Below are positions 9,601 to 20,129 of a stretch of 64,000 nucleotides of DNA, piece by piece. The stretch spans positions 12,621,255 to 12,685,254 of the forward strand of contig NC_077232.1 in the NCBI RefSeq assembly GCF_027887165.1. Direction: 5' to 3'. Below the pieces are notes generated by a model. It saw only the letters and a program-made list of their open reading frames with translations, did not search any database and was not told the origin of the DNA. The DNA comes from Monodelphis domestica. Taxonomy: Eukaryota; Chordata; Mammalia; Didelphimorphia; Didelphidae. The translations under genes and the position numbers were made by a program. How positions within the stretch are numbered: position 1 is the stretch's first letter; each line of letters starts with the position of its first letter.

Positions 9601-12600
9601 TGAGCCAATGGATTTGGGAGAGCTGGTTGGAATGACTCCCGAAATTATCCAAAAGGTAGATCCCTTGACTCCCTGGCTTCTCTTATACTTGGCAGAGCTC
9701 CAGTGTCTTCAGCCTTTGCCTCCCTTCTCCCATCCCTGGTACCTGCCTGGATAAAAGCTTAGTGTCCTGCCTGTGAAATTCAGGTGTCAGAAGGAGTCCT
9801 AGCTCCCTTTGTTGTTTCCTGGTCTGGATGGTAACCCTGGGGCTTATTCATGGGGTTAGCAGGTGGCTTTCCAGCCTTGGTCTCACAGTCCTTTGCTCTC
9901 TTCTCCAGCTTCAAGACAAAGCAACCGTGCTCACCACAGAGCGTAAAAAGGTGAGTCCTGTCTGCTGGAGGGGGCATGTGAGGGAGGGGGCTGAGGAGAG
10001 GCCTTGGTCTCCACTCACCAGCATGCCTCTGGGGCTCTTCTTTTCTTCAGAGGGGGAAGACAGTACCGGAGGAGCTCGTGAAGCCAGAAGAGCTTAGCAA
10101 GTACCGGCAGGTGGCATCCCACGTGGTGAGTGGCATTCCTCTAGCTTCACCCTGTGCCCGAAAGTGATACTCCTTGTGACCCCTGGGAATTGAATCTTCT
10201 CCCTGCTGCGTCATCTGCAGCCCTCAGGCAGGAGGACCTCATTCTTCATGCCCATCTCTCCTTTCGGGCAGATAGCATGCTTGTGTCCTGGTGCAAAAAT
10301 TCCAGGCCCCTGGCCCCCTGCAGACATCATGATCAGGGTGGGGAGGAGTCTGGGTGGTTGAGCACTCCTTTCCCTACTCAGTTCAAACCAGCTCCCACGT
10401 CATAGGGCCCCTGTCAACTGCAGAGTGAGAAGTTCCTTGCTTTTAGTCAAAGAGGGAGTTTGAAGAAAGAAATAAGTGCAGGCTTTGATCCTGGGCACTG
10501 AGGGGGTGAGCAGAGGCCACATTTGACCCCTCAGCCTGGGAATCAAGCTCTAGCTCCGGGGATGACCTCAGTTATAATTGGGTTACTGAGCCATCTTTTT
10601 CTCTTTAAAGGGGCTACATAGTGCCAGCATTCCAGGAATTCTTGCCTTGGACCTCTGCCCCTCGGATACCAACAAGATCCTCACCGGTAAGTGATGAGGG
10701 CTGTCCCAGCTGGTAGGATGTTGGGGGGGGGGTGCCGGGCATTATCAGCTGGGGTGAGGAAGGGCTTCCTGGGCCCTTCTTCACAGCTCTTTGAATGGGT
10801 TATCCCCAGGAGGAGCAGATAAAAATGTTGTCGTCTTTGATAAGAGCTCAGAGCAGATCCTGGCCACGCTCAAAGGCCACGCGAAGAAGGTTACCAGTGT
10901 GGTGTTCCATCCATCCCAGGTAAGCTTGTTGAGTGTCTCTTCGGGGCGCAGTTTTGTAGGCCTAGGTCCCTTGGGGGCTACTTACATGGGTCAGTGGTTA
11001 GACTGGGTCAGTACCCTGGGAAGGCCCTTCAGAGATCATCTAGTCCAACCTCCTTGTTTGACAAGTGGGAAAGAGTCTGGCTTGGGCAAGTTTCAGTCTT
11101 GAGGTCCATAAGGACTCTCTGCGCCCGCACCCAGTGAGCCAGCTACATACCCTTTGGAGTCATTTAAAGACTCGAGAGACCAACCTCAGAGGAAGTGTTC
11201 TGAACATGTAAGTCCTACCTTTTCTGCTGGGCTGTCTTTGATAGAAGGAAGGCGTCCGTGGCCATTCCCGAATGTCCAGTCCTGTCCTTGTGCCCTTTGT
11301 GTGTGGGCATCTGATTTGTCACTGCTCACCCCTCTGTCATTGGCTGGTTAATGGATACTGCAGGTTAGGAGTCAAGAAGAGCTCATGGTCACAGCCTGGG
11401 CAAGTTGGGTCACCTCTGTGGACCTCCCTTTACTTGTCATTCAGGTTGAGGGAACTGCATGGGATGTTTGGGCTCGTGCCCTGCCGATTCTTGGTTCTTT
11501 GATTTAACTACTGGCTGCTGGCTCTCTAGAAATGATTGTGGCATTTGGGGCCTCGAAAATGGGAATGAAGGTTTGGGTGTACCCTGCTGGCCTGCCTGGC
11601 CTCAGGATCTCCTTGAGACCTTTAGGAAGGGCAGGGCCAGAGATAAAGACCATTTCCTCTCTGTTGGCCTGCCATGCCATGCCTCTGCCATTAGGTGGCA
11701 GTGTGGCATTGTTGGCCATGACCTGCTGGTTCCATTGCCGTCTCCCTTCATATCAAGCACCTTCCCTGAGCCTCAGCCAGGCCTGGGCCCTGGGGGTGAA
11801 GGATAGATAGGATACTTGGGGTGCTTCCAGCACATGGCAGCATCTGCACAGAAGATAAGTGTGATGGGGAGAGGACTAGGAAAGGGGTGGCGAATCGTCA
11901 GGGAGAGCCTCAGAGAGGCGGCCAACCCGAGGGATGTGGGTTTTGCAGGCGTGAAGGGAGATAATCCAGCCCTGGAGACAGTAGTTTGGTTGGATATAAA
12001 GCATGTGAAGGGGAAGAATATGAGCTAAGGCTAGAAAATGAGAGTCATTTCCCAGGGGTGCAGGAGTTGATGCTTTATTTGATGGGCAGTGGGGGTCCCC
12101 CAGTGGTGGTAGAATAGATGGGTGCTAAGGGGAGTGATGAGTCAGGAAGATCTTTTGGGGAGCACCATGAAGACCAGAAAGACCCTGAAATACTCCTAAA
12201 ACCTGAGGAAAGACCCAGGTCCTTTTTTCAGGGGATGGCCCAGTGGTGAAGAAGGAGCCCCATTTCCTTTCATAGAAGTCGCATGTTCCATCGGCCTCAC
12301 TCATTTCTTTTTCCTCCCTAGGATCTGGTGTTTTCTGCTTCCCCAGATGCCACCATCCGAATTTGGTCGGTCCCCAATGCCTCTTGTGTGCAAGTTGTCC
12401 GGGCCCACGAGAGTGCCGTGACTGGCCTCAGTCTCCACGCCACGGGTGATTATCTCCTGAGCTCCTCCGATGATCAGGTGGGTTTGTTTTCAGGGTCACT
12501 GGGGAGGCGGAAATCTCAGCTCCTTGGGACCTTGGGACTCCCAGCCTCGGAAGCCCTGCTTTTTGGGGGGTCCTTAAGTCATCGAGCCCTCTATTGCCAG

Positions 12601-14466
12601 GTTCTTGTGTTTTCCCAATAGGCAAGTGTGTCCCCACATTGATCTCTGTTTTGTTGTCTGTGCTTGTCTCTAGTACTGGGCCTTCTCCGACATCCAGACA
12701 GGACGAGTGCTCACCAAGGTCACAGATGAGACTTCGGGATGCGGTGAGTAGCCGGGAAGGCCTGCAGATCCCTCCCTCCTCTCCTTTGGCCACCGTCCAG
12801 CAGGCCCTGACTCCAGGCTGTGCTCCCTTCTTTCTGCAGCTCTCACCTGCGCTCAGTTCCATCCTGATGGGCTCATTTTTGGGACTGGGACCATGGACTC
12901 TCAGATCAAGATCTGGGACCTGAAGGTAGGTGTGAGGCCTGCAGTGCTGTGCCCTTCCGTCAGCATTATCTAGTGTGCCTGGCAGGCACGGCGTGGAGGG
13001 AGGGCGGGACTCGCTTCTGCCCAAAAACCCCTGTCCTTCCCTGATTGCAGGAGCGGACCAACGTGGCCAACTTCCCCGGACACTCTGGCCCCATCACCAG
13101 CATTGCCTTCTCGGAGAATGGCTATTATTTGGCCACTGCGGCTGACGATTCCTCTGTCAAACTCTGGGATCTTCGCAAACTCAAAAATTTCAAGACGTTG
13201 CAGCTAGACAACAACTTTGAGGTGGGTGGTCAGCTCTGCTGCTTCTGTAGACGTCCCCTTACCTTGTCCTTTGTTCGCCTGTCCCTGCCCGGGCGGCCCT
13301 CTGAGCCTGCTTGTCTCCCCCAGGTGAAGTCACTCATCTTCGACCAGAGTGGCACGTACCTGGCCCTCGGGGGCACCGACGTGCAAATCTACATCTGCAA
13401 ACAGTGGACAGAAATCCTCCACTTTACAGGTAGCGAGTTCTCCCTCCTCCGCTGGGGGTGGGGGTACAGGCAGGAGGAGCCTGCCGGGCATCAAGAGCCC
13501 TGTGGGCCATGGACGTGGGGAGCTCCAGGGCCAGAGCCAGGACTAGGCCCAGGACTGCCTGTGGCAAGGGGCAGACAAGCTCATCCGAGGCTCCTGCTCT
13601 CGCCTCTCCTCCATCCCACTCCTGTGCCACAAGTTATTTTGCCATTCCCCAAGGGATGGGCTTGTTCCCAGTTACAGAAAGTTCTGATAAAAATGTGGGA
13701 CCTTTTCTTTCTGCCCTGACACGTGTACCTAGTGGTAGATCTCTGGCTCAGAGCATATGGATGTCCTAGTCGGTACCTCATTCCAAACCGCTTCCCAGAA
13801 GAGTTGGTCCAGCCCTTGTTCACACCTTGTGTGTGGTCTTCTCTGTTAGAAGAACAGAGCTCCTTGTTTGTTTGTGAGCCCCTTGAGTGCAGGGACTGCT
13901 GGGGTCTGCTTTACTTTGGGCCCCTCTGCTTGGCACAGCGGCCTTTAAATGCTTGTTCAAGGTTTGCAGCTCCATCAACAATGCATGAGTGTGCCTGTCT
14001 CTCCACGGCCCTCCCAGCACAGACTTCCTGCTTTCCTTGGGGAAGCTTCAGGGTTGTTTGGTGGCTGATGCCTTTGGTGAGCCCTTTGCTCACATCCTTT
14101 GACTGCCTTTCGGTCGGCCCCTACTGTGCTGGTTTCCTTTGGTAACTGGATCCTTACTGGGTCATCTTTGGTGCCAAGTTTTTTTACATCCAGACTTCTC
14201 TGCTGCTGTGGAGCAGTCCCAGAGGCCGAAGGGAAAATCCGCCGGGCTCGCTTCTCCCGATGGCCTGCCAGCCCCACGACGGGTCCCCCCCTCTGCCCTC
14301 GTGGGGTCAGGCCCGGCCCCCAGCAGCTGCCCCGTCATGTTCATTGGCTTCCTCTTCTCTCTCCTCAGAGCACAGCGGCTTGACCACAGGGGTGGCCTTT
14401 GGGCACCACGCCAAGTTCATAGCTTCGACCGGGATGGACAGGAGTCTCAAGTTCTACAGCCTGTAG
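6316..14466 (+). CDS. PRPF19: Pre-mRNA-processing factor 19 (U-box E3 ligase, 15 coding exons)
   Basis: PRPF19 is the core of the NineTeen complex. It is a tetrameric U-box ubiquitin ligase that activates the spliceosome and also acts in DNA repair. Coding exons are 6316-6334, 8221-8370, 8584-8660, 9240-9455, 9593-9655, 9909-9950, 10051-10125, 10611-10686, 10810-10919, 12322-12477, 12674-12743, 12840-12925, 13051-13221, 13324-13429 and 14369-14466. All introns are GT-AG. The exons sum to 1515 bases, or 504 codons plus TAG, the length I know for human PRPF19. The start lies in GCCGCC-like context (gcgccATGt). The order is U-box (about residues 1-70, beginning [19 protein letters not shown]), coiled-coil oligomerisation region (about 75-135), and seven-bladed WD40 repeat (about 215-504, with KIWDLK and KLWDLR blade ends). 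It is nearly identical to the human protein as I recall it. Visible changes include Ala for Thr in [10 protein letters not shown]. No damage is seen. Confidence 0.98.
7321..7512 (-). repeat. tRNA-derived SINE, antisense, PRPF19 intron 1
   Basis: A poly-T of 15 begins the copy, followed by 'ttccttccattttagaatcc', and it ends 'gagccacccagctgaccccc'. It lies 29 bases from an oppositely oriented copy, so the pair can fold into a hairpin in the pre-mRNA. Confidence 0.85.
7542..7743 (+). repeat. Full-length tRNA-derived SINE with target duplication
   Basis: It starts 'ggggcagctgggtagctcag' (A-box), has a B-box in 'cgttcaaatctggcc', and ends 'aggtgagggct' plus poly-A. It is flanked by a 13-bp direct repeat, aagattacagaga, at 7529-7541 and 7744-7756. 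This shows LINE-type retroposition. Confidence 0.93.
11830..12210 (+). repeat. Ancient dispersed repeat (family A), PRPF19 intron 9
   Basis: A purine-rich, diverged stretch with an 'agcctcagagaggcggccaa', 'ggggtgcaggagttgatgct' order like the other family A copies. The assignment is tentative. Confidence 0.35.
13845..13970 (+). repeat. LINE2 3' end, PRPF19 intron 14
   Basis: It contains 'agagctccttgtttgtttgt', 'gagccccttgagtgcaggga', 'cttggcacagcggcctttaa' and 'atgcttgttcaagg', the usual L2 3' terminal block. Confidence 0.6.
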
Positions 14467-14900
14467 GCCCTCTTCTGTCCTGAAAAAATTGAGGCCTTGT
14501 CACTGTAGTGGGTAGCAGTAGGGGTGGGGGGCGGGAACGGGGAGAGACTGTGAGGGGAGGGGGGAGGAATTTGGGAAGGGATACTCACATCATTTCACTC
14601 TGGTCTGGATGGTGGCCTCAGCCAGTGTGGACTGTCCTGGAGGTACGGGGCAGCCTGGCCCGGGCCCCCACCTCTGGGCACCACAGCGCCCTCGGGGCAG
14701 AGTTGTGGGGTTGCCCAGATGAGCCATTGCCCCAGAGGCAGCACAGAAGGGTTCCGGGACCCAGAGCTTCCCTTTCTTTTAAATAGGAGTGATTTGGGTC
14801 TCTCGGCCTGCCCACGCCGTTTGCTCTGGCTCCTGCGGGAGGCTGAGCAGAGGGGAGGGTGCAGGAACGTGCAGGTTTTTGTAAGACGTGATCTAGTTTC

Positions 14901-14914
14901 ATTAAAAAAATAAA
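14901..14914 (+). terminator. PRPF19: PRPF19 polyadenylation signals
   Basis: ATTAAA (14901-14906) and AATAAA (14909-14914) overlap in one A-rich block about 435 bases after the stop. They are followed by the GU-rich tract 'cttgtgtgtctgtgg', a plausible downstream element. Confidence 0.85.
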
Positions 14915-14934
14915 CAACTTCTCTTGTGTGTCTG

Positions 14935-17100
14935 TGGCCAAAACCCTGCTTAGAAAGCTCCGAGCTTCCCCTGGACAGAAGCGAGGGAAGGTTGTGGGCC
15001 CGGAGGCTGAGGATCCTCCTGGCGCGTCCTTGGTGACCCCACAGGCCTGCCGGCAGACCCGAGCCCGCCCTCTGTCTGCCCCAGGGACGGCAGAGTCGGA
15101 GAGCCGGGAGGTCCTCGTAACCCGCAGCGGCCGGGCCTGCTTGGGACTCCGAGGAGGCGAGCCTTTCTCCATTGTTCTCTCCAATTGGAGGCAGCTCCTG
15201 TGTTCCCCCAAGGGGTCCAGGCCTGCTTGTGGATGGGCACATCCCCGGCTCGATCGGCAGAAAGGAGAGGGCCTTGGCTGGGCCAGAGACCTCCATCTTT
15301 GGGAGCCTTGGGAAGAACTCTCCGGCCCGTTGCCCAATGGCTAGAACCTGGAATGCCTTTCTGGGAACCTAGAGCTAGTTAGTGCTGGGAGTGGGATTTG
15401 AACTCGCGCCCCTCGTGCCCTGGGATTGAGCCCTCCATTCTGCCTTTCCAACGCTCCCTCCAATAAGTGGCTCCTGCGGGCCGTCTCTAGGATGGCGCTT
15501 TGGGGTCGCCCTCCTGAGCCGTTGCCAAGCCCTACACTGAACCCCCCAGCTCGAGGGATCCCGACAAGAACTCCCCAGTGGACGCTGTCGCTGCTCCCAC
15601 TTTACAGACAAGCAGGCGGGTGGTGGCCCCCAGAGAGCCGCCATTGCTGGAGGCCGCAGTAGACCCCGGGCCTTCCTGACGCCCAAGTCCAAGCCTCCCT
15701 CCAATAGCATTTCTAGGTGCAGTTAGGCTACAAGTTCCTTCTGCACCGTCTGGCCACCGCCTACTGTTATCCCCAACTTACAGATCAGGAAACTGGCCTG
15801 GGCGCCCCGGTTAGGTTTCAGGCAGGACCCGAACTCGGGCCTTCTTCACTCCCAAGGGGACAAGACTGCCGGCCTGGGGCTTGGTCTCTCCTGAGGGAGG
15901 AGGATGTCCCTCACTGCCCCTGGCCTCCAGCCGCCCGAGGCCCTGGCTCTGAGCCTCAGGATCCAAAATGCCCACCAGAGGGCGCCGGGCCCACATGATG
16001 GGCTTTGCCTGAAGACTTGGGGGGCCCCAACCAGCCTCGGCCCCTAGCCCTGACCTCCTGGGCCAAGAGCCGCTGAGACCCTCCCATACCCAGGAAGGGC
16101 CCTGCCTGCCTCGGCCCCCCTCCCCCCCCACCTCTCAAAGTCTGGTTCTGTTGGGCTCGAGGTCCCGTGACCCACCAGGGTTCTCTTGGCCCCAGGCCTT
16201 GCCATTTCCTTCAGCTGGTTTTACAGATGAGGAAACTGAGGCGGGGGGGGGGGGGTGTTACAGCGTGGTACAAGGCCAGGGAGAAGGGGACCAGCAAGTA
16301 TTCAGTGCCCACCAGGGACCCGGCTTTACCGAGGTGGGCTCATTGGATAACGGAGCCCTGGTGAGGCCCTCCCCCCCCCCCCCCCCCCCCCCGGCCTCCT
16401 GGGCAAACCTGGCAGCCTCGCTTTCTCCATCTCTAAAAGGATGGAGAGCGCTAGAGCCGTGAGCACAAGACAAAAGCAAGGTGGCACGATTGGCAGAGGG
16501 GAGGATTCGAATTCAGGTCTTCAGGCTCCCCCACTGTACCGCACCCTGTCCTGGCCAGCCAGCCAACATTTAGGAAGCCCCTTCTCTGTGCCGGGGAAGG
16601 TGCCGCCGATCCAGGAACTGCCCTGTTTCTCCACCTGCTTCTTTCCCTTCTGAAGAGTCTTTATAGCTGGAGTCAGGAAAAGCCCCTTCTGGAGGTGCAG
16701 TGCCAGGCACGGGCCCCCAAATGGGCCCCCCAGGCATGCCACTAGTGAGGTTTGCAGGCACAGATGAGGCCTGGGAGGCCCTGAGGCAGACCTTGTCCCA
16801 TCCAGGGGAAGAGGGGCTCCCCCAAGCAGTCCCCTCAGCCTGCCCTCGAGGGAAGGAGGCTGCCGCTGTCGCTCCCCACTCCCCTGCCCCCTTGAGGGGC
16901 CCCCTGTGCTGCTCCGGCTCCACCTCTGGGCAAAGATTATCGTCCCACCATCTTCCACTCTGGTGGCTTCAGTCACACACGAAGGTGTGCAGCAACATGC
17001 CTGGGGGCCGGGGCTCCTCCCAGAGTGTGCGACTGCCTTGCTGGCTCCACCTGGGACAGGGGGCAGTCCTTGTAGCCCCCGGTCTCAGTCCCATCCTTAT
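14935..17100. other. GC-rich intergenic DNA, no gene recognised
   Basis: Old MIR remnants are visible near 15770-15860 and 16200-16245 ('ttttacagatgaggaaactg'). Homopolymers are G13 at 16243-16255 and C22 at 16371-16392. Long open frames here are CpG-driven and match no known protein. Confidence 0.6.
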
Positions 17101-17119
17101 GAGAGCACGAGCTGGACCC

Positions 17120-17715
17120 TGGGGGCTCTGGGGGTGCTCTGGGGAATCCAGGAAACTCTGGGGGACTCTGGGAGACTCCAGGGACTCTGGGGGACTCTGG
17201 GGGCTCTTGAGAACTCTGGGAGACCCTGGGTGGCTCTGGGGAATCCGGGAAACTCTGGGGGACTCTGGGAGACTCCAGGGAATCTGGGGGACTCTGGGGG
17301 CTCTTGAGAACTCTGGGAGTCCCTGGGTGGCTCTGGGGAATCCGGGAAACTCTGGGGGACTCTGGGAGACTCCAGGGAATCTGGGGGACTCTGGGGGCTC
17401 TTGAGAACTCTGGGAGACCCTGGGTGGCTCTGGGGAATCCGGGAAACTCTGGGGGACTCTGGGGGCTCTTGAGAACTCTGGGAGACCCTGGGTGGCTCTG
17501 GGGAATCCGGGAAACTCTGGGGGACTCTGGGGGCTCTTGAGAACTCTGGGAGACCCTGGGTGGCTCTGGGGAATCCGGGAAACTCTGGGGGACTCTGGGG
17601 GCTCTTGAGAACTCTGGGAGACCCTGGGTGGCTCTGGGGAATCTGGGAAACTGTGGGATTCTGGGGGGCTCTTGAGAACTCTGGGAGACTCTGGGGGCTC
17701 TGCGGGACTCTGGGG
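17120..17715. repeat. Minisatellite with 97-bp and 68-bp units
   Basis: The marker TGGCTCTGGGGAATC starts at 17231, 17328, 17425, 17493, 17561 and 17629. The spacings are therefore 97, 97, 68, 68 and 68. The long unit carries an extra 29-bp segment containing 'gactccagggaatctggggg'. The whole array is built from a degenerate CTCTGGGGG motif. It is G-rich on the plus strand, intergenic between the PRPF19 and ZP1 3' ends, and open in several frames by composition only. Confidence 0.92.
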
Positions 17716-18084
17716 GCGCTGCTACCTTGCTTTTTGCCATGAAGTAGGCCTGTCCTGGGGAAGCCCTGCACCCCCACCCCCACCTGCCCCAACAGTTTTG
17801 TTTTCATCTATTTTATGGCTCTCAGCACAGCCCCCCCAGCTGGCTCTAACCATGGGGCTCCCTGCCCGCGGTGGCCATCTCAGATGGCTAGAAGGGAAGC
17901 CGGGGCTCTTTTTCCTTCCTCACTACATGGGGCACTGCAGGCACAGGCAGAGATAAAACCACCCCAATGAGAAGGCGCATCATGCGGCTTTGAGGGAGCT
18001 GGCAGCTGCCTGGCAGAGTGAGGGTGACTGCCCTGGTGAGAGTCCTGCCCCCAGTCGTGGCATCCACCTCACTTCTCGGGGTGG

Positions 18085-18215
18085 CAGAGTGCCTTTGATC
18101 CTCCCAACAGCCCTGAGGGAGGGTTATAATCCCCATTTTATAGATGAGGAAACTGAGGCAGACTTGCCCAGAGTCACCCCACCGCTAAATGTCAGACTCG
18201 GGTCGCGTCCCCTGA
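18085..18215 (-). repeat. MIR-type SINE remnant
   Basis: It contains 'gttataatccccattttata', 'gatgaggaaactgaggcaga' and 'cttgcccagagtcacc', in antisense MIR order. Confidence 0.6.
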
Positions 18216-18299
18216 GCCCTCTGGTTGCCCCCAATGTATGCTGCATGCTGAGCTGACAGAGGGGATGCTGAAGGCTGGAGAAGCCCAGGGTGGAAATGT

Positions 18300-20100
18300 G
18301 CCCCCTGGATCTGTCCCATTATTAAATTACTATCAACTCTAGCCACCCGGAGTGTCGCCGCCCCCAAACCACCCCAAGAGGCAGCCTGGAGGAGATTCCA
18401 GTTTGGCAGCTAAGAAATCCAGGCTTCCGCCAAGGAGATGGGAAATGGCGGCACCGTCCACGAGCACCATCACCTCATCTGGGTAGACGGAGGCCTCAAG
18501 CTCTTTCTCCATAGCCCAGCTGGGCTGGGTTCTCTCTGAGGCTTTCGGGAGGGGATCCCATCCCCTTGGGATCCCCCCTCAGGATGAAGGGCAGAGTTCA
18601 GAATCACTCTCCATCCTGCCCCTTCTTCCCTTTGGCTCATCTCTTCTGAGCCTCAGTTTTTCCTCCAGGAAGAGGAGTGTTGGAGGCAAACTATGGAGAA
18701 AGCTTCCAGGGCACAGAGGCCTTCATGCACTTGGAAGCCCATTGGGGCCTTCATCATAGCCCAGCCTTGATCTCCCCCTCTGGGGGGTGCCCCCAGTGGA
18801 CAGTCCACGTCAGGTAGTCCTCCATGGATCAGCTCTTGTTCTCCCAAGGTCAGCTGCCTTTTAGATCCACCTCTTTCTCCAGCTTGGTCTCCCCTCTCTT
18901 ATCACCCAGGAGGCTGCCCTTCCTGGCTCCTGACCCATTTCAGACTAGACTCCTGTAACAGAGGCCCTCTGGGACCCCCAGCCTGCTGGAGGAACCGCTT
19001 TTAGGACTGACATCCCACCAGCCACCATAACATGCCAACCAAGAGTGTAGAACCACAAAAAGGGATCTGGGACAATGGGCACCCACATTGCCAACGGCAG
19101 TCCTCATGGGGCCACTCCGTCAAACAGGAAAGCACCTTCCTTCTCTCCCCTCCCACCTAGCTCTTCCTTTCCCCCAAATATCCCAGCAGCTCCCTCCAAA
19201 AGCATTCGAGACATGTCCCCCCCGGATCTTGCCAGCATGATTGTCAAAGGTGGCCAAGATCAAGGACGACGATGGCCGGGGCAGAGTCGGGTGTGCTGGA
19301 AGCCTGTGCTCTGCTTCCCCGTGCATGCACGGTGCCCACCCAGAACCCAACTTCCTTCCTGCTCCAATGGCTCCTCGTGGAGGGTGCTGGCAAGAGTTGG
19401 GACCTAGAGGTGGTGGCTGGCAATAGCTAAAAGCCCAGAAGGTAGGTGGTAAGCCATGGACCAGTGCAGGCAGAAGGGGATGCTTCCCTGGTACCACTGT
19501 GGCTTCATCCTTATTTCTGGGAGCTAATTTTGTGCCACCTCCACGTATGCTCCAGATCCATTCTGGCCACAAGAAAGGCCTTTTAGAAGGAAAAATTATT
19601 GGCCTCCGGACATTTTTGGCTTGGGAGTGGGGAGACGGGCATCAACCACTGAGCGCCCAGGGAACATTCGTCTCGCGTGCTGGAGGACTCTTTAACCTTT
19701 AAAGCTTTGTTTTCTAATGGCCCAAAGACTGGCATTGGTTGAGGCAAACTCTTGGTCAGGGAAGCTCCGGTGCTTTTGGGGTGGGGAGTTGGGGAAAATG
19801 AATTTTAGGGGAAGTCAAAGTTGCTTTTTTTTTTTTGAAAGACCCAAATTGGCATCCAGGAAAAGATTGAACCATTTTAGCCCAAAGTAGAGAGAAGAGA
19901 GTAGTGGCACACATGCCACAAAGTAGAAGAGCACCAGATTGGAATGAAAGGGCCTTGGACAAATCCCAGAAGGTGCCTCAGGCTTAGAAACCCCATCAAA
20001 TCAAGGGGCTGAGCCAGCCGAGCTCTCAGGGTCTCTCGGCCGAGTCTAGTGCCCTGACTAGTGCCAAGAGCCCTGCCCCCTCTTTAGAACAGCACACTGT
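18300..20100. other. Intergenic DNA, nothing recognised
   Basis: This is unique-looking DNA downstream of both PRPF19 and ZP1. I see no exon, no RNA gene and no clear repeat apart from a short A/T run near 19826. Confidence 0.5.
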
Positions 20101-20123
20101 TGGTCCAAACATCAACATTCCGC

Positions 20124-20129
20124 TTTATT
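20124..20129 (-). terminator. ZP1: ZP1 polyadenylation signal overlapping the stop codon
   Basis: On the minus strand the last codons read GCT CAA TAA AG. AATAAA therefore begins at the second base of the final CAA codon and contains the TAA stop (20127-20125). GU-rich DNA (TGTTGATGTTTGG) follows directly, so the 3' UTR is probably only about 10-25 nt. Zona pellucida genes are known for extremely short 3' UTRs. Confidence 0.88.

Noticed and set aside
14595-15337. Two overlapping minus frames of about 235 codons past the PRPF19 3' end
   Set aside because: CpG-rich 3' UTR and intergenic DNA; no recognisable protein and no splice sites in agreement.
16700-17807. Several 200-255-codon frames on both strands rich in Gly/Leu/Trp or Pro/Ser/Gln
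   Set aside because: They follow the minisatellite units; no start context, splice pattern or family resemblance supports a gene.
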